From contig CAZQTW010000074.1 in assembly GCA_964596165.1 (NCBI GenBank), forward strand, positions 1-28,807: a stretch of DNA of 28,807 nucleotides, in the 5' to 3' direction. Source of the DNA: CAYUQT01 sp964596165 (GTDB lineage Bacteria; Planctomycetota; Phycisphaerae; UBA1845; JAFGLZ01). A model generated the notes under the pieces. It was not told where the DNA came from, made no database searches, and was given only the letters and a program-made list of their open reading frames with translations. Both the position numbers and the translations under genes were made by a program. Shown here in pieces: positions 1 through 7,778 of this stretch (the stretch's first letter is position 1; the number at the start of each line of letters is the position of its first letter).

Positions 1-57
1 CAGGAGGATGCCCCTTCCTTCATCCAATTTCCACAGGTTCTGAAACTACCTCATCCG

Positions 58-735
58 GTGATCATCCTGATGCTGTTCGCCGGGACCCGGTCGGTGTTTG
101 CCCATCAGCCGCTCTTCGATGACGGTACCGCTGTGGATGCCGAGCATGCCCTGGTCATCTCGGACATCGGCCTGTCGCAGGTCGTCTACCACGAGGTGAA
201 GGAGCCGGTTCAGCCGCTGTGGATTGCATTCGACGCGGTGGCTGGGCAGGAGCTGTACTTTAATCCGGGTGTGCCGGCCATTGAGCGCTTGAAGGGCTAT
301 CGACCTTCATTTGCACTGGTCGGACCGGGGCTGCCCGCTGCGGGCCTGCCGTTCGACGTTCCCGCGGGCAGCGGAGCGGAGGTCTATTCGACGAGCGACA
401 TCGACGATCCCGAGTTCTTTCACGAGCCGTTCAGCGGAACCGACTCCTGGATCCTCTTCAGACGGACGGTGATCTTGCCGCAGTCCGGTCGATACTACCT
501 GGTCGGCTACGTACCGACAGGCGAGCCGGGCAAGTTCTGGATCGCGATCGGCAAGCGGGAGGAATTCGGACTCGACGACATGGCCAAGCTTACACGGGAT
601 CTCCCGCGGGTCCGCGCATTCCACGAGTCGAGCGTGACCCTTTCTCTATGCCTCTTGATACCCGTGGGGTTTGCGGGTGCGATTCTCGGCCTTCGCTTCA
701 TCGCGCGGTGCGGGCAGAGCCGTAACCTGAAGTAG
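58..735 (+). CDS. Secreted, membrane-anchored protein of unknown function, paralog 1 (5' end uncertain)
   Basis: Family not recognised. The protein has a hydrophobic leader ending VFA, then HQPLFDDG, so cleavage after VFA would leave histidine as the first mature residue. About 170 soluble residues follow, then a C-terminal membrane helix (about residues 192-215) and a short basic tail. It is clearly homologous to the protein at 1387-2079, about half the residues matching by eye. Shared blocks include YHEV, SWIL, GRYY-VGYVP-G-PGKFW and three His-Glu pairs. The GTG at 58 is the first usable start inside the window but has no Shine-Dalgarno. The frame is open back to base 1, so the true start may lie upstream. 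The AGGAGG at 2-7 leads only to a short out-of-frame ATG. Stop at 733-735. Extracytoplasmic location is inferred from the leader and anchor. Confidence 0.8.
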   Translation: MIILMLFAGTRSVFAHQPLFDDGTAVDAEHALVISDIGLSQVVYHEVKEPVQPLWIAFDAVAGQELYFNPGVPAIERLKGYRPSFALVGPGLPAAGLPFDVPAGSGAEVYSTSDIDDPEFFHEPFSGTDSWILFRRTVILPQSGRYYLVGYVPTGEPGKFWIAIGKREEFGLDDMAKLTRDLPRVRAFHESSVTLSLCLLIPVGFAGAILGLRFIARCGQSRNLK

Positions 736-799
736 GACGTCGATGCACAGGGGCAAGGGCACGCTTTCTTGTCGGAAGAGCCACGGCGAGGGATGCGTC

Positions 800-1336
800 A
801 TGATTCTGCGTGGACTTCGAGTCTTATCATTGCCCTTGTTTGCGATGGTTGCCGGATGCGGGGTGTGTTTTCCTCCGTTGGAGGTTGTCGAGTGTGTGGA
901 GTTGAGTCGGTACGCCGGGAAGTGGTACGAGATTGCGAGTTACCCGCAGATCTTCCAGGCGGGCTGCACCGGGACCACGGCGGAGTACACCCTTCGGGAC
1001 GATGGTACGGTGAGGGTCGCGAATGCCTGCAACGGCGGCTCGCTCGACGGACCTGTCAAACGGATTGAGGGGACGGCTCGAGTCGCCGACCCAACAACCA
1101 ATGCCAAGCTCAAGGTCAGCTTTTTCCCGCCGTTTGAGGCCGACTACTGGATCATCGACCTCGGCCCGGATTACGAATACGCTGTGGTAAGTGATCCAAG
1201 CCGGCGTTCGCTGTGGATCCTCAGTCGAACTCCAACTCTCGACGAGGCCACCTACCAGGGAATCCTCGACCGGATTTCCGCGAAGGGATTCGATATCGAT
1301 AGGCTCGTCCGGACTCTGCAAGCCTCAAGTCCGTGA
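800..1336 (+). CDS. Blc-type outer-membrane lipocalin (lipoprotein)
   Basis: 178 residues. The leader ends in MVAGC, a lipobox-like site with Cys20, so the protein is probably lipidated. The lipocalin signature GKWYEIASYP is at about residues 40-49, and a second family block (YWIIDLGPDYEYAVVSDP, then LWILSRTP) lies near residues 112-140. Length and motifs fit bacterial Blc/apolipoprotein-D-like lipocalins, which bind fatty acids or lysophospholipids in a small beta barrel. An in-frame GTG at 743 would extend the protein, but ATG 800 is preferred: a GAGGGA sits just upstream, and only this start puts the leader at the N-terminus. The gene is flanked at short distance on the same strand by two paralogous membrane-anchored proteins, suggesting co-transcription. 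Family assignment is strong; the ligand is unknown. Confidence 0.9.
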   Translation: MILRGLRVLSLPLFAMVAGCGVCFPPLEVVECVELSRYAGKWYEIASYPQIFQAGCTGTTAEYTLRDDGTVRVANACNGGSLDGPVKRIEGTARVADPTTNAKLKVSFFPPFEADYWIIDLGPDYEYAVVSDPSRRSLWILSRTPTLDEATYQGILDRISAKGFDIDRLVRTLQASSP

Positions 1337-1386
1337 GTTGTGATCGACGTATCTGGCTCGCCTTTCTCACTCTAAGGAGGTTGGTC

Positions 1387-2079
1387 ATGCTCGGTCCTGT
1401 CACAGTTCGACTCACCGCAAGGTCGTTGGGTTTGATTTTGCCTTTGGTATTCGGCTCCACTGCCTTGGCGCACAAGCCCACCTTCAGTGACGGTTCGGCA
1501 AAGGACGCCCATCATGCCTACCGGATCGAGGATGTGGACGTCTCCTTGGTCTTCTATCACGAGGTTACCCCGCAAGCCGGTCCGCTCTGGTTGACGTTTG
1601 ACGGAAAGAAGGACCACACGGTCTACGTACAGATCGGCGTGCCCGAACTTGACCGCTTGAAGGACTATCGCCCTGCGGTGGCCGTCTTGGGTCGGGGGCT
1701 GCCTGAGCTTCGGTTGCCTTTTCCCAGTCCCGACGGTTTTGGCGGGAAGATCACCACCACCGACGATGTGACTGCGCCCACCTGTTTCCACGAGGAGTTT
1801 ACAGATACCCGGTCGTGGATCCTCAAGGAGGTACGGGTCCGGCTTCCGGCCGACGGGCGATACTACATTGTGGGCTATGTACCGTCGGGCCAGCCGGGCA
1901 AGTTCTGGGTGGCCGTTGGCGAGCGAGAGGCATTCGGCCGGGCCGACTGGGCCAAGATGGGTGAGTGGATCGTTGCGGCCAGGAGATTCCACGAGGTGAC
2001 CGGTCCCCCCGAGTATCTCAAGATAACCTGCCCGGTCAACATCCTCCTGTTACTGGTCGGTCTTGCGTGGATTCTATAG
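1387..2079 (+). CDS. Secreted, membrane-anchored protein of unknown function, paralog 2
   Basis: 231 residues, family not recognised. ATG 1387 follows a strong AAGGAGG (1374-1380) at 6 bases; an alternative in-frame start at 1333 overlaps the lipocalin stop and is less likely. The signal peptide ends in TALA and the next residues are HKPTFSDG, so the mature N-terminus would be histidine, as in the paralog at 58-735. The conserved core contains DAHHA, YHEV, FHEEF, SWIL, GRYYIVGYVPSGQPGKFW and RRFHE. A hydrophobic stretch (NILLLLVGLAWIL) ends the protein and should anchor it with the bulk outside the cytoplasm. Histidines conserved in both copies, three followed by glutamate, suggest metal binding, but no known metalloprotein family is recognised. 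The gene lies 50 bases after the lipocalin stop and is probably co-transcribed with it. Confidence 0.85.
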   Translation: MLGPVTVRLTARSLGLILPLVFGSTALAHKPTFSDGSAKDAHHAYRIEDVDVSLVFYHEVTPQAGPLWLTFDGKKDHTVYVQIGVPELDRLKDYRPAVAVLGRGLPELRLPFPSPDGFGGKITTTDDVTAPTCFHEEFTDTRSWILKEVRVRLPADGRYYIVGYVPSGQPGKFWVAVGEREAFGRADWAKMGEWIVAARRFHEVTGPPEYLKITCPVNILLLLVGLAWIL

Positions 2080-2443
2080 GCGATGACGGTGATGGCTCAC
2101 GATACGACTCCGTGCGTATGATAGGTATTGAGGGCCTGAGACCCGATGTGACTTAACCGGAGCCGGTAGGGCCGGTCCATGTTTCGTCCCCATCCGGGCG
2201 GTCTCCATGAAGCATTCGGGTTTGCCTGCATGGCGCGGCCGCTTGGACTCGGCCGGGTCGGCGGCGGGTCCAATTCGTTTGCCGCACAACCATACACGGA
2301 ACAAGGTTGTACCCCCCGTGAGTCATGCTTGCGAACGATTTCGCGCAAGCAGGGCCTATAAGTCCGGACACGGGTTGGACGGTCGGGTTCAGGACCGATT
2401 CCATCCTTGAAGGATTCCTCGCACCCATCGGCCCTTGATCGGA
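2080..2443. other. Intergenic region between convergent genes
   Basis: No credible gene. It lies between the 3' ends of a plus-strand and a minus-strand gene. It holds a perfect 7-bp inverted repeat, GCTTGCG (2327-2333) and CGCAAGC (2344-2350), with a 10-base loop. A 13-base palindrome, ATCCTTGAAGGAT, is at 2403-2415. Neither is followed by a T-run, so a terminator role is only possible. Short open frames here lack family similarity and ribosome-binding sites. Confidence 0.5.
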
Positions 2444-3331
2444 TCATCGAATCGTTTGTGCACAAGGGGCCGGATTGTCCCGCGTCTGTCGCCGGCGGTA
2501 GAGGGCTACCCCACCCAAGAGCAAGGGGACCTCGGTCAGGAAGTAGACCACTCCAAAGGCGGCGTAGTCGACGCGTTCCAGGAGCGTAACCGCCACCGCC
2601 GAGCCCAGGGCTACGTTTCTCGTGGCGAAGAGTATCGCGAAGGTCATCCGCTCGATGGTCGGCAGGCGCATCAGGGCGCCGGTTACCCATCCGGCCGCCA
2701 TGGCGAGGGTCATCAGGGCCAGGCTCGCCGCGGCGGCGGCTTTCCATTCGGCCGCCACGAGGTCGGCCTGTACGACCACAACCAGCGCGATGACCCCGGC
2801 GATTCCGAGGATGCACGCTACCTGGATAACGGATCCGATCGTTGCCGCGAAGCGGTGTGCCAGTCGCCGCAGAACCATTCCCGCCACGACGGGTACGGCG
2901 GTCATCAGCATGACGCGTATCCCGAGTTGAAACGACGGAGCGGCGAATACGAATTGCTCTCCCGCCAGACGGCCGTAGCACTCGAAGACGGCGGCCATCG
3001 TCGGCGCCGCCAAGAGGCACGAGAGCATGTTGAGAGCCAGGGCTAGGGCGGTATTGGTCCGGGCAAGAGTCGCAAAGAAGCTCGCAATGCTGCCTACCGG
3101 ACATGCCGCCATGAGCAGGATCCCCGCACAGAGGTGCGGTGGCAGCACCATCAGGTGGGTGATGGACCAGCCGATGACGGGAAGCAGGACGGTTTGTCCA
3201 ATCAGTGCGGCCGGTACCAGCCGCCTTGGGCGGGCCAGTCCTTTGAAGTGTCCGGTTTCAAGTCCCATGCCGACCGACATCATCATTGCGAAGTTGACGA
3301 CCAGAACTGAGATGTCGAGTGTTGTCTTCAT
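2444..3331 (-). CDS. Bile acid:sodium symporter family (BASS) transporter
   Basis: 295 residues, almost entirely hydrophobic, with about nine to ten predicted membrane helices, matching the usual length of BASS/SBF transporters. The block MAACPVGSIASFFATLARTN (about residues 74-93) corresponds to the ACP-G-S-N family motif of the core domain. The block TIERMTFAILFATRNVALGS in the second half matches the ER-T-A---G--N region of the inverted-repeat partner. Family members use the sodium gradient to move organic anions such as bile acids, pyruvate, pantothenate or sulfonates; substrate cannot be read from the sequence. The start is the furthest ATG and has only a weak, distant GAGGA. The gene stands alone on the minus strand, with about 580 non-coding bases upstream. 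Confidence 0.85.
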   Translation of the reverse strand: MKTTLDISVLVVNFAMMMSVGMGLETGHFKGLARPRRLVPAALIGQTVLLPVIGWSITHLMVLPPHLCAGILLMAACPVGSIASFFATLARTNTALALALNMLSCLLAAPTMAAVFECYGRLAGEQFVFAAPSFQLGIRVMLMTAVPVVAGMVLRRLAHRFAATIGSVIQVACILGIAGVIALVVVVQADLVAAEWKAAAAASLALMTLAMAAGWVTGALMRLPTIERMTFAILFATRNVALGSAVAVTLLERVDYAAFGVVYFLTEVPLLLGGVALYRRRQTRDNPAPCAQTIR

Positions 3332-3911
3332 GAGTCACGCGGGCCCGTCCTCATCGTCGGCTTTGTGTCGCGGTCTTTCGGCTGCGCCCCATTGCGGAGC
3401 CCATGTGGCATCAGCCGTCTGGTTCCCGACTTTCGTATGCGGGTTGTTGAACTCCGAATTCCGGATTCTCAATGCCGCGATTGGTGCCATTAAGCCGGAC
3501 TGATCAAAGCCAACGGGAATCTGACTGAGCGCCCCGGTCCTTATACATGTAGGAGGTGACTGTCGCCAGACGGATGGGGGGTAGGCTTGCGCGATCCGGG
3601 AGCCACGTGCCGAGCGGAATGCGGTTCGTTCCTTGTGGTTTAGACCTTACCATGCTGTGACAAATCCGGGCCTGGGCCAGCCGAGTTTGTTTGATTGGCG
3701 GGGTGTGTCCGACGCGGCGGTTCTTCGACAGCAGCGCCGCCGTTCCTCGGGACTCAACGCGATCGCCGGGGGTGGGACTATCATGGACGGGTGGGGTTCT
3801 CTCGTGGAGACCGTGTTATAGTCAGTCTTTTCACAGGCCACGTTGCCGCCGGATTGGCGAGGCGGACCGTGAGCCTCGAACCGTAACCAGGACAGAATGG
3901 AGTGTGGCGCG
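3332..3911. other. Intergenic region between divergent genes
   Basis: About 580 bases between the start of the BASS transporter (minus) and the GH106-like hydrolase (plus). Promoters for both should lie here. The only -10-like string I see is TATAGT (3817-3822), without a convincing -35. A GGAGG at 3551-3555 is followed by no convincing reading frame. Small open frames (for example around 3633-3821) have no recognisable similarity and no ribosome-binding site. Confidence 0.4.
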
Positions 3912-6900
3912 ATGACATTCAGAATTGGGACAGCCCTTCGTGGCGTTACGTGGATTGTGGTCAGTACGATGCCGGCGGCATGCTGCGGGCAATCGTCGGC
4001 TCAGCAGGATGGGAGCACGGCTGGGAAGGTCTCAGGTGGGGTCCAACGGCTTGCCCGGCAGTTCGCCAATCCCGGGGCGGAGTTTCGCGGCAAACCTTTC
4101 TGGAGCTGGAACGGCGAGTTGCGTGAAGACGAACTCCTCCGCCAGATTCGCGTGTTCAAGGCGATGGGCATGGGCGGTTACTTCATGCACTCGCGCACGG
4201 GTCTGGCGACGGAGTACCTCGGCGACGAATGGTTTCGTCTGATCAATGCCTGTGCCGACGAAGGCGCTCGCCTCGGCATGGAGTCGTGGCTTTACGACGA
4301 AGACCGGTGGCCCAGCGGCACCGTGGGCGGTTTGGTCACGGCCGATCCGAATTTTCGCCAGAAGTATCTCAGCATGGAGACGGTGAAGGCGGCGGACTTC
4401 ACATGGCGCGACAGTTTTCTTGCCGCGTTTGCCTGCACGCTGGAGGGCACGAGCTACACCGATTGTCAGCGGGTCGACCGTACGACGCCGGCGGCGGCGT
4501 TGTCGGGCAAGACGGTGTTGACGTTCGCGATTGAGGAGCCGGTGCCGTCGTCGTTCTTCAACGGCTACACGGACGTGGACCGTCTCAACCGCGAGGCCAC
4601 CGATCTGTTCATCAAGCTGACCCACGAGAAGTACCGCGAGCGGTGCGGGGCGCGGCTGGGCAAGTCTATTCCGGGGGTATTCACCGATGAGCCGCATCGA
4701 GGGGCGGCATTCACCGGATTTGGGGTGGACAACAAGAACTGTTACCGCATGACGGCGTGGACGGACCGTCTGCCCGCCGAATTCCGTAAGCGGTTTGGCT
4801 ACGATCTCGTCGAGCGGTTGCCGGAGCTGTTCTTGAAGAAGGACGGCCAGGCCGTGGCGCCGGTGAAGTGGCAGTACATGGAACTGCTCCAGACGCTCTT
4901 CATTGAGAACTGGTGTAAGCCCGTGCGCGAGTGGTGCGATCGCAACCACATGATCTTCACGGGCCATTTTTTGCATGAGGACAGCCTGACGTGCCAGGCC
5001 GCCGTGCATGGATCGTTGATGCGGGCTTACGAGACCATGCACTATCCCGGTGTGGACGTCTTGACCGAAGGCAACCGCAATTATTGGATCGTGAAGCAAC
5101 TGGCGAGTGTTGCCCGGCAACTTGGACAGAAGTGGTTGCTGAGCGAGTTGTACGGTTGCACCGGCTGGCAGTTCAACTTTCAGTCGCACAAGGCCGTGGG
5201 CGATTGGCAGGCGCTGTTCGGCATCAACCTTCGCTGTCATCATCTGTCGTGGTATACGATGGGGGGCGAGGCCAAACGTGACTATCCGGCGAGCATCTTC
5301 TTTCAGAGCGGGTGGTGGCGCGATTATCACTTTGTCGAAGACTACTATGCGCGGCTCAACGTGCTTCTTGCTCAGGGGCGTCCGGCATGCGACGTGCTGG
5401 TGCTGAATCCGATTGAAAGCGTGTGGTGTCAGGTGGGAGTGGGTTGGGCGGAGGAACTTTCGGCGAAGGACAAGGCCATCCAGGAACTGGAGCGAGCGTA
5501 CAGCGACATTTTCTTCTGGCTCATCGGTTCGCACATTGACTTTGATTACGGAGACGAAGAGATGTTGGGTCGGCTCTGTCGGGTGGCGCGCGATGCCGAA
5601 GGCGAGCCGGTGTTGCGTTTCGGCAAGGCCGATTATCGCGTCGTCGTGGTTCCGAAGATGACGACGATTCGCTCCGGCAGTCTCAAGCTGCTTGATGATT
5701 TTCGTAAGGCCGGCGGGAAGGTCGTCTTCGTCGGGGAGCCGCCTGCCTATGTGGATGTCATCCGGTCCTCGGCGGCCGGCGAGTTGGCGGGCCGGGCGCG
5801 GCGCGTTGAGTGGAAGCGCTCGGCGCTGGTCGCCGCCATCAAAGACTCGTTGCGACTGCCGGTTGAGATCGTGGACGCCACGGGCGCGCCGGCCGAGTCG
5901 ATCTTCTGTCAATTGCGCGAGGATGGGGAGACGAGAATACTCGCCGCAATCAATACGAGTACCGACCGGTGGCATCGCGGTGTGACCATCCGAATCCAAA
6001 CGACCGGTGCGGTCTCCGAGTGGAATTGTCTTACGGGTGATCGTCGTGCCGTTGCTTCTCAGATCCGCGAGGGCTGGACCGAATTCACCACTGACTTTGC
6101 CCCGAGCGGGGAACATGTATACGTGCTGACATCCGCACCGATATCCGGTCTTCCGCCGCAACATGCGTTCAAGGAAGTCGGTCGCGAGGTCTGCAAGGGG
6201 CCATTCGCCTACGCGCTCAACGAATCCAACGTCTGCGTACTCGATCTGGCCGCGTACCAGATCCATGAGGGGTCCGTGGAGCCGGAGACGGAGGTCTTGA
6301 AGATCGATCGCGCCGTGCGGAAGGCCTTCGGCCTTCCTCTTCGCGGCGGCGACATGGTCCAGCCGTGGTTCAGCAAGAAGTTCGCGGCCAAGCCCGGGGT
6401 CAAGGGCAGGCTTCGCATGGTGTTCCGCTTTGATATCGAAACGCCGCCGACGGGTGCCGTCCAACTGGCGATCGAGGAGCCGCAGGACTACACCCTCACG
6501 CTCAATGACCACGTCATCGCGTCCGCACCGAAGGGGTGGTGGGTCGACCCGGCAATCCAGACGGTCAGCCTTCCCACGGAGCACCTCGTGATTGGGGCCA
6601 ACCGGATCGAGCTGACGACAGACTTTCGCCAGGACATGAATCTCGAGGCGATGTACCTGCTGGGTCAGTTTGGTGTCCGACTGGACGGGACGAAGAGGGT
6701 GCTGACTCGACTGCCGGAGAAGCTCGACGTCGGCGACCTGGCCGGACAGGGGTTGCCGTTTTACAGCGGCACGGTGACGTACCGTGTTCCCGTATCGACC
6801 AAGCCCGGCGAGGGGCAACGGGCGTTTCTTGTGACGCCGCGGTTCGAGGCCGCGTGTATCAAGGCGGCGTCCGACAAGGTGATCCCATGGCCGCCGTATG

Positions 6901-7127
6901 AGGCTGATGTTACGTCGGAGCTTCGGCAGCGCGACAATCTTGATGTTCACGCGGTGCTGACGCGCCGCAACACATTCGGGCCGTTGCACCAGGTTCCGGT
7001 TCGCGCCGGGAGCTATGGCCCGGGAAGTTGGGTTACGGACGGTGCCGGGTGGTCACCGTCGTACCAGCTCTACCCGGCCGGACTACTTGAGGCGCCTGTC
7101 ATCTCGCTTCGTGCGGAGTCGGACTAG
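3912..7127 (+). CDS. Large exported glycoside hydrolase, GH106 (alpha-L-rhamnosidase)-like
   Basis: 1071 residues. A Sec-type leader (about residues 1-28) is followed by the family opening F-NPGAEFRGKPFWSWNGEL (about 51-70), then MGMGGYFMHSRTGL and WLYDEDRWPSG (about 126-136). These match the N-terminal TIM barrel of GH106 (Glyco_hydro_106) and related unclassified hydrolases abundant in Planctomycetota. Candidate catalytic or binding acids are in GVFTDEP (Asp259, Glu260), GHFLHED (about 350-356) and LLSELYG (Glu411). A Rossmann-like block starting DVLVLNPIESVW (about 493) resembles the GATase-like middle domain. The last 250 residues look like a beta-sandwich sugar-binding domain. GH106 enzymes remove alpha-L-rhamnose from plant polysaccharides; substrate here is inferred. 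An in-frame ATG at 3897 is an alternative, but 3912 has a better spaced GGAG (3899-3902). Confidence 0.8.
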   Translation: MTFRIGTALRGVTWIVVSTMPAACCGQSSAQQDGSTAGKVSGGVQRLARQFANPGAEFRGKPFWSWNGELREDELLRQIRVFKAMGMGGYFMHSRTGLATEYLGDEWFRLINACADEGARLGMESWLYDEDRWPSGTVGGLVTADPNFRQKYLSMETVKAADFTWRDSFLAAFACTLEGTSYTDCQRVDRTTPAAALSGKTVLTFAIEEPVPSSFFNGYTDVDRLNREATDLFIKLTHEKYRERCGARLGKSIPGVFTDEPHRGAAFTGFGVDNKNCYRMTAWTDRLPAEFRKRFGYDLVERLPELFLKKDGQAVAPVKWQYMELLQTLFIENWCKPVREWCDRNHMIFTGHFLHEDSLTCQAAVHGSLMRAYETMHYPGVDVLTEGNRNYWIVKQLASVARQLGQKWLLSELYGCTGWQFNFQSHKAVGDWQALFGINLRCHHLSWYTMGGEAKRDYPASIFFQSGWWRDYHFVEDYYARLNVLLAQGRPACDVLVLNPIESVWCQVGVGWAEELSAKDKAIQELERAYSDIFFWLIGSHIDFDYGDEEMLGRLCRVARDAEGEPVLRFGKADYRVVVVPKMTTIRSGSLKLLDDFRKAGGKVVFVGEPPAYVDVIRSSAAGELAGRARRVEWKRSALVAAIKDSLRLPVEIVDATGAPAESIFCQLREDGETRILAAINTSTDRWHRGVTIRIQTTGAVSEWNCLTGDRRAVASQIREGWTEFTTDFAPSGEHVYVLTSAPISGLPPQHAFKEVGREVCKGPFAYALNESNVCVLDLAAYQIHEGSVEPETEVLKIDRAVRKAFGLPLRGGDMVQPWFSKKFAAKPGVKGRLRMVFRFDIETPPTGAVQLAIEEPQDYTLTLNDHVIASAPKGWWVDPAIQTVSLPTEHLVIGANRIELTTDFRQDMNLEAMYLLGQFGVRLDGTKRVLTRLPEKLDVGDLAGQGLPFYSGTVTYRVPVSTKPGEGQRAFLVTPRFEAACIKAASDKVIPWPPYEADVTSELRQRDNLDVHAVLTRRNTFGPLHQVPVRAGSYGPGSWVTDGAGWSPSYQLYPAGLLEAPVISLRAESD

Positions 7128-7186
7128 TCTTGCGCGAAGGAGGATGCCGTCGTCCAGGGTTCTTCGCGTGGTTGGAGTTGACAACG

Positions 7187-7736
7187 ATGGCCTTTGAAAA
7201 CAGCGAGCCACGACTACGCCTGTTCCTGTTGTTGCTTGCATTCCTGCCGCCTTGTCCCGCGCTCAGTGCCGAGAAGGCCGACGAATCGCCTGCCATGACG
7301 CTTGTCCGCCCCGAGCGGTCGTGGGAACAGGTGCAGGCGGCCGCCGCCGAGACACCTCCCGTGACGTACCAGCTGCCCGCCGATCGTTGGGATTGTCTGC
7401 CGATCACTCGGAAGCGTTTGGCCGGCGAAGGCGGATCGCTGAGCATCGTGATGTTGGGCGACAGTGTCATCAACGACACGTGGCGATCGCGTCGGGTGGA
7501 TCGTGTGGGCGCCGCCGTTCCGCGTGGACATTACGGAGGCGACGAGGCCCGGCGCGAACGCGCTCGAGATCGACGTGGTGAACTTCTTGCCGAATCGCAC
7601 CATCGGCGACCCAAGTCTGCCGGCGGAGCAACGGCTGACTCGTACGAATGTTCGCAAGCTGACGAAGGATACGAAACTCATGGAGTCGGGTCTGTTCGGG
7701 CCGGTTCGGCTGCTTTGGAGCGAGTTGAGGAAATGA
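7187..7736 (+). pseudogene. Chimeric remnant: SGNH-hydrolase N-terminus joined out of frame to a glycoside hydrolase C-terminus
   Basis: From ATG 7187 (GGAG upstream) a signal peptide (LFLLLLAFLPPCPALSAEK) and about 80 further residues lead to LSIVMLGDSVINDTW, the GDS block of an SGNH/GDSL esterase. Just after it, near 7480-7494, homology stops in this frame. It resumes in the next frame with WIVWAPPFRVDITEA, NALEIDVVNFLPNRTIGD and ESGLFGPVRL, the typical C-terminal jelly-roll end of large GH2/GH106-like glycosidases, stopping at 7734-7736. The original frame continues as an arginine-rich, non-homologous translation to 8011, inside the next gene. SGNH enzymes need a Ser-Asp-His set along about 200 residues; here only the Ser block remains. 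The simplest reading is a deletion that fused the start of one gene to the end of another. A misassembly in a draft genome would look the same. Confidence 0.75.
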
Positions 7737-7765
7737 CCCGTGCAATAATTCGGTTCGAGTGTTAT

Positions 7766-7770
7766 GGAGG
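7766..7770 (+). promoter_or_regulatory. Shine-Dalgarno GGAGG favouring a TTG start
   Basis: GGAGG lies 8 bases before TTG 7779 and begins inside the codon after the competing ATG 7764. The position supports initiation at TTG 7779, which also places the positively charged end of the signal peptide (MRQIGR) at the N-terminus. Confidence 0.55.
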
Positions 7771-7778
7771 CATTTATC

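Noticed and set aside
2097..3104. 335-codon minus-strand frame overlapping the BASS gene
   Set aside because: Overlaps the transporter in another frame of the same strand. Its translation is Arg/Gly/Pro-rich with no membrane helices or family motifs.
3817..3822. TATAGT as promoter of the GH106-like gene
   Set aside because: No acceptable -35 at 16-18 bases; kept only as a remark in the intergenic entry.
4032..6989. Very long minus-strand open frame (985 codons) opposite the GH106-like gene
   Set aside because: It is antisense to a gene with clear family motifs. Its translation is Arg/His/Leu-rich with no domain, as expected from GC-rich codon bias.
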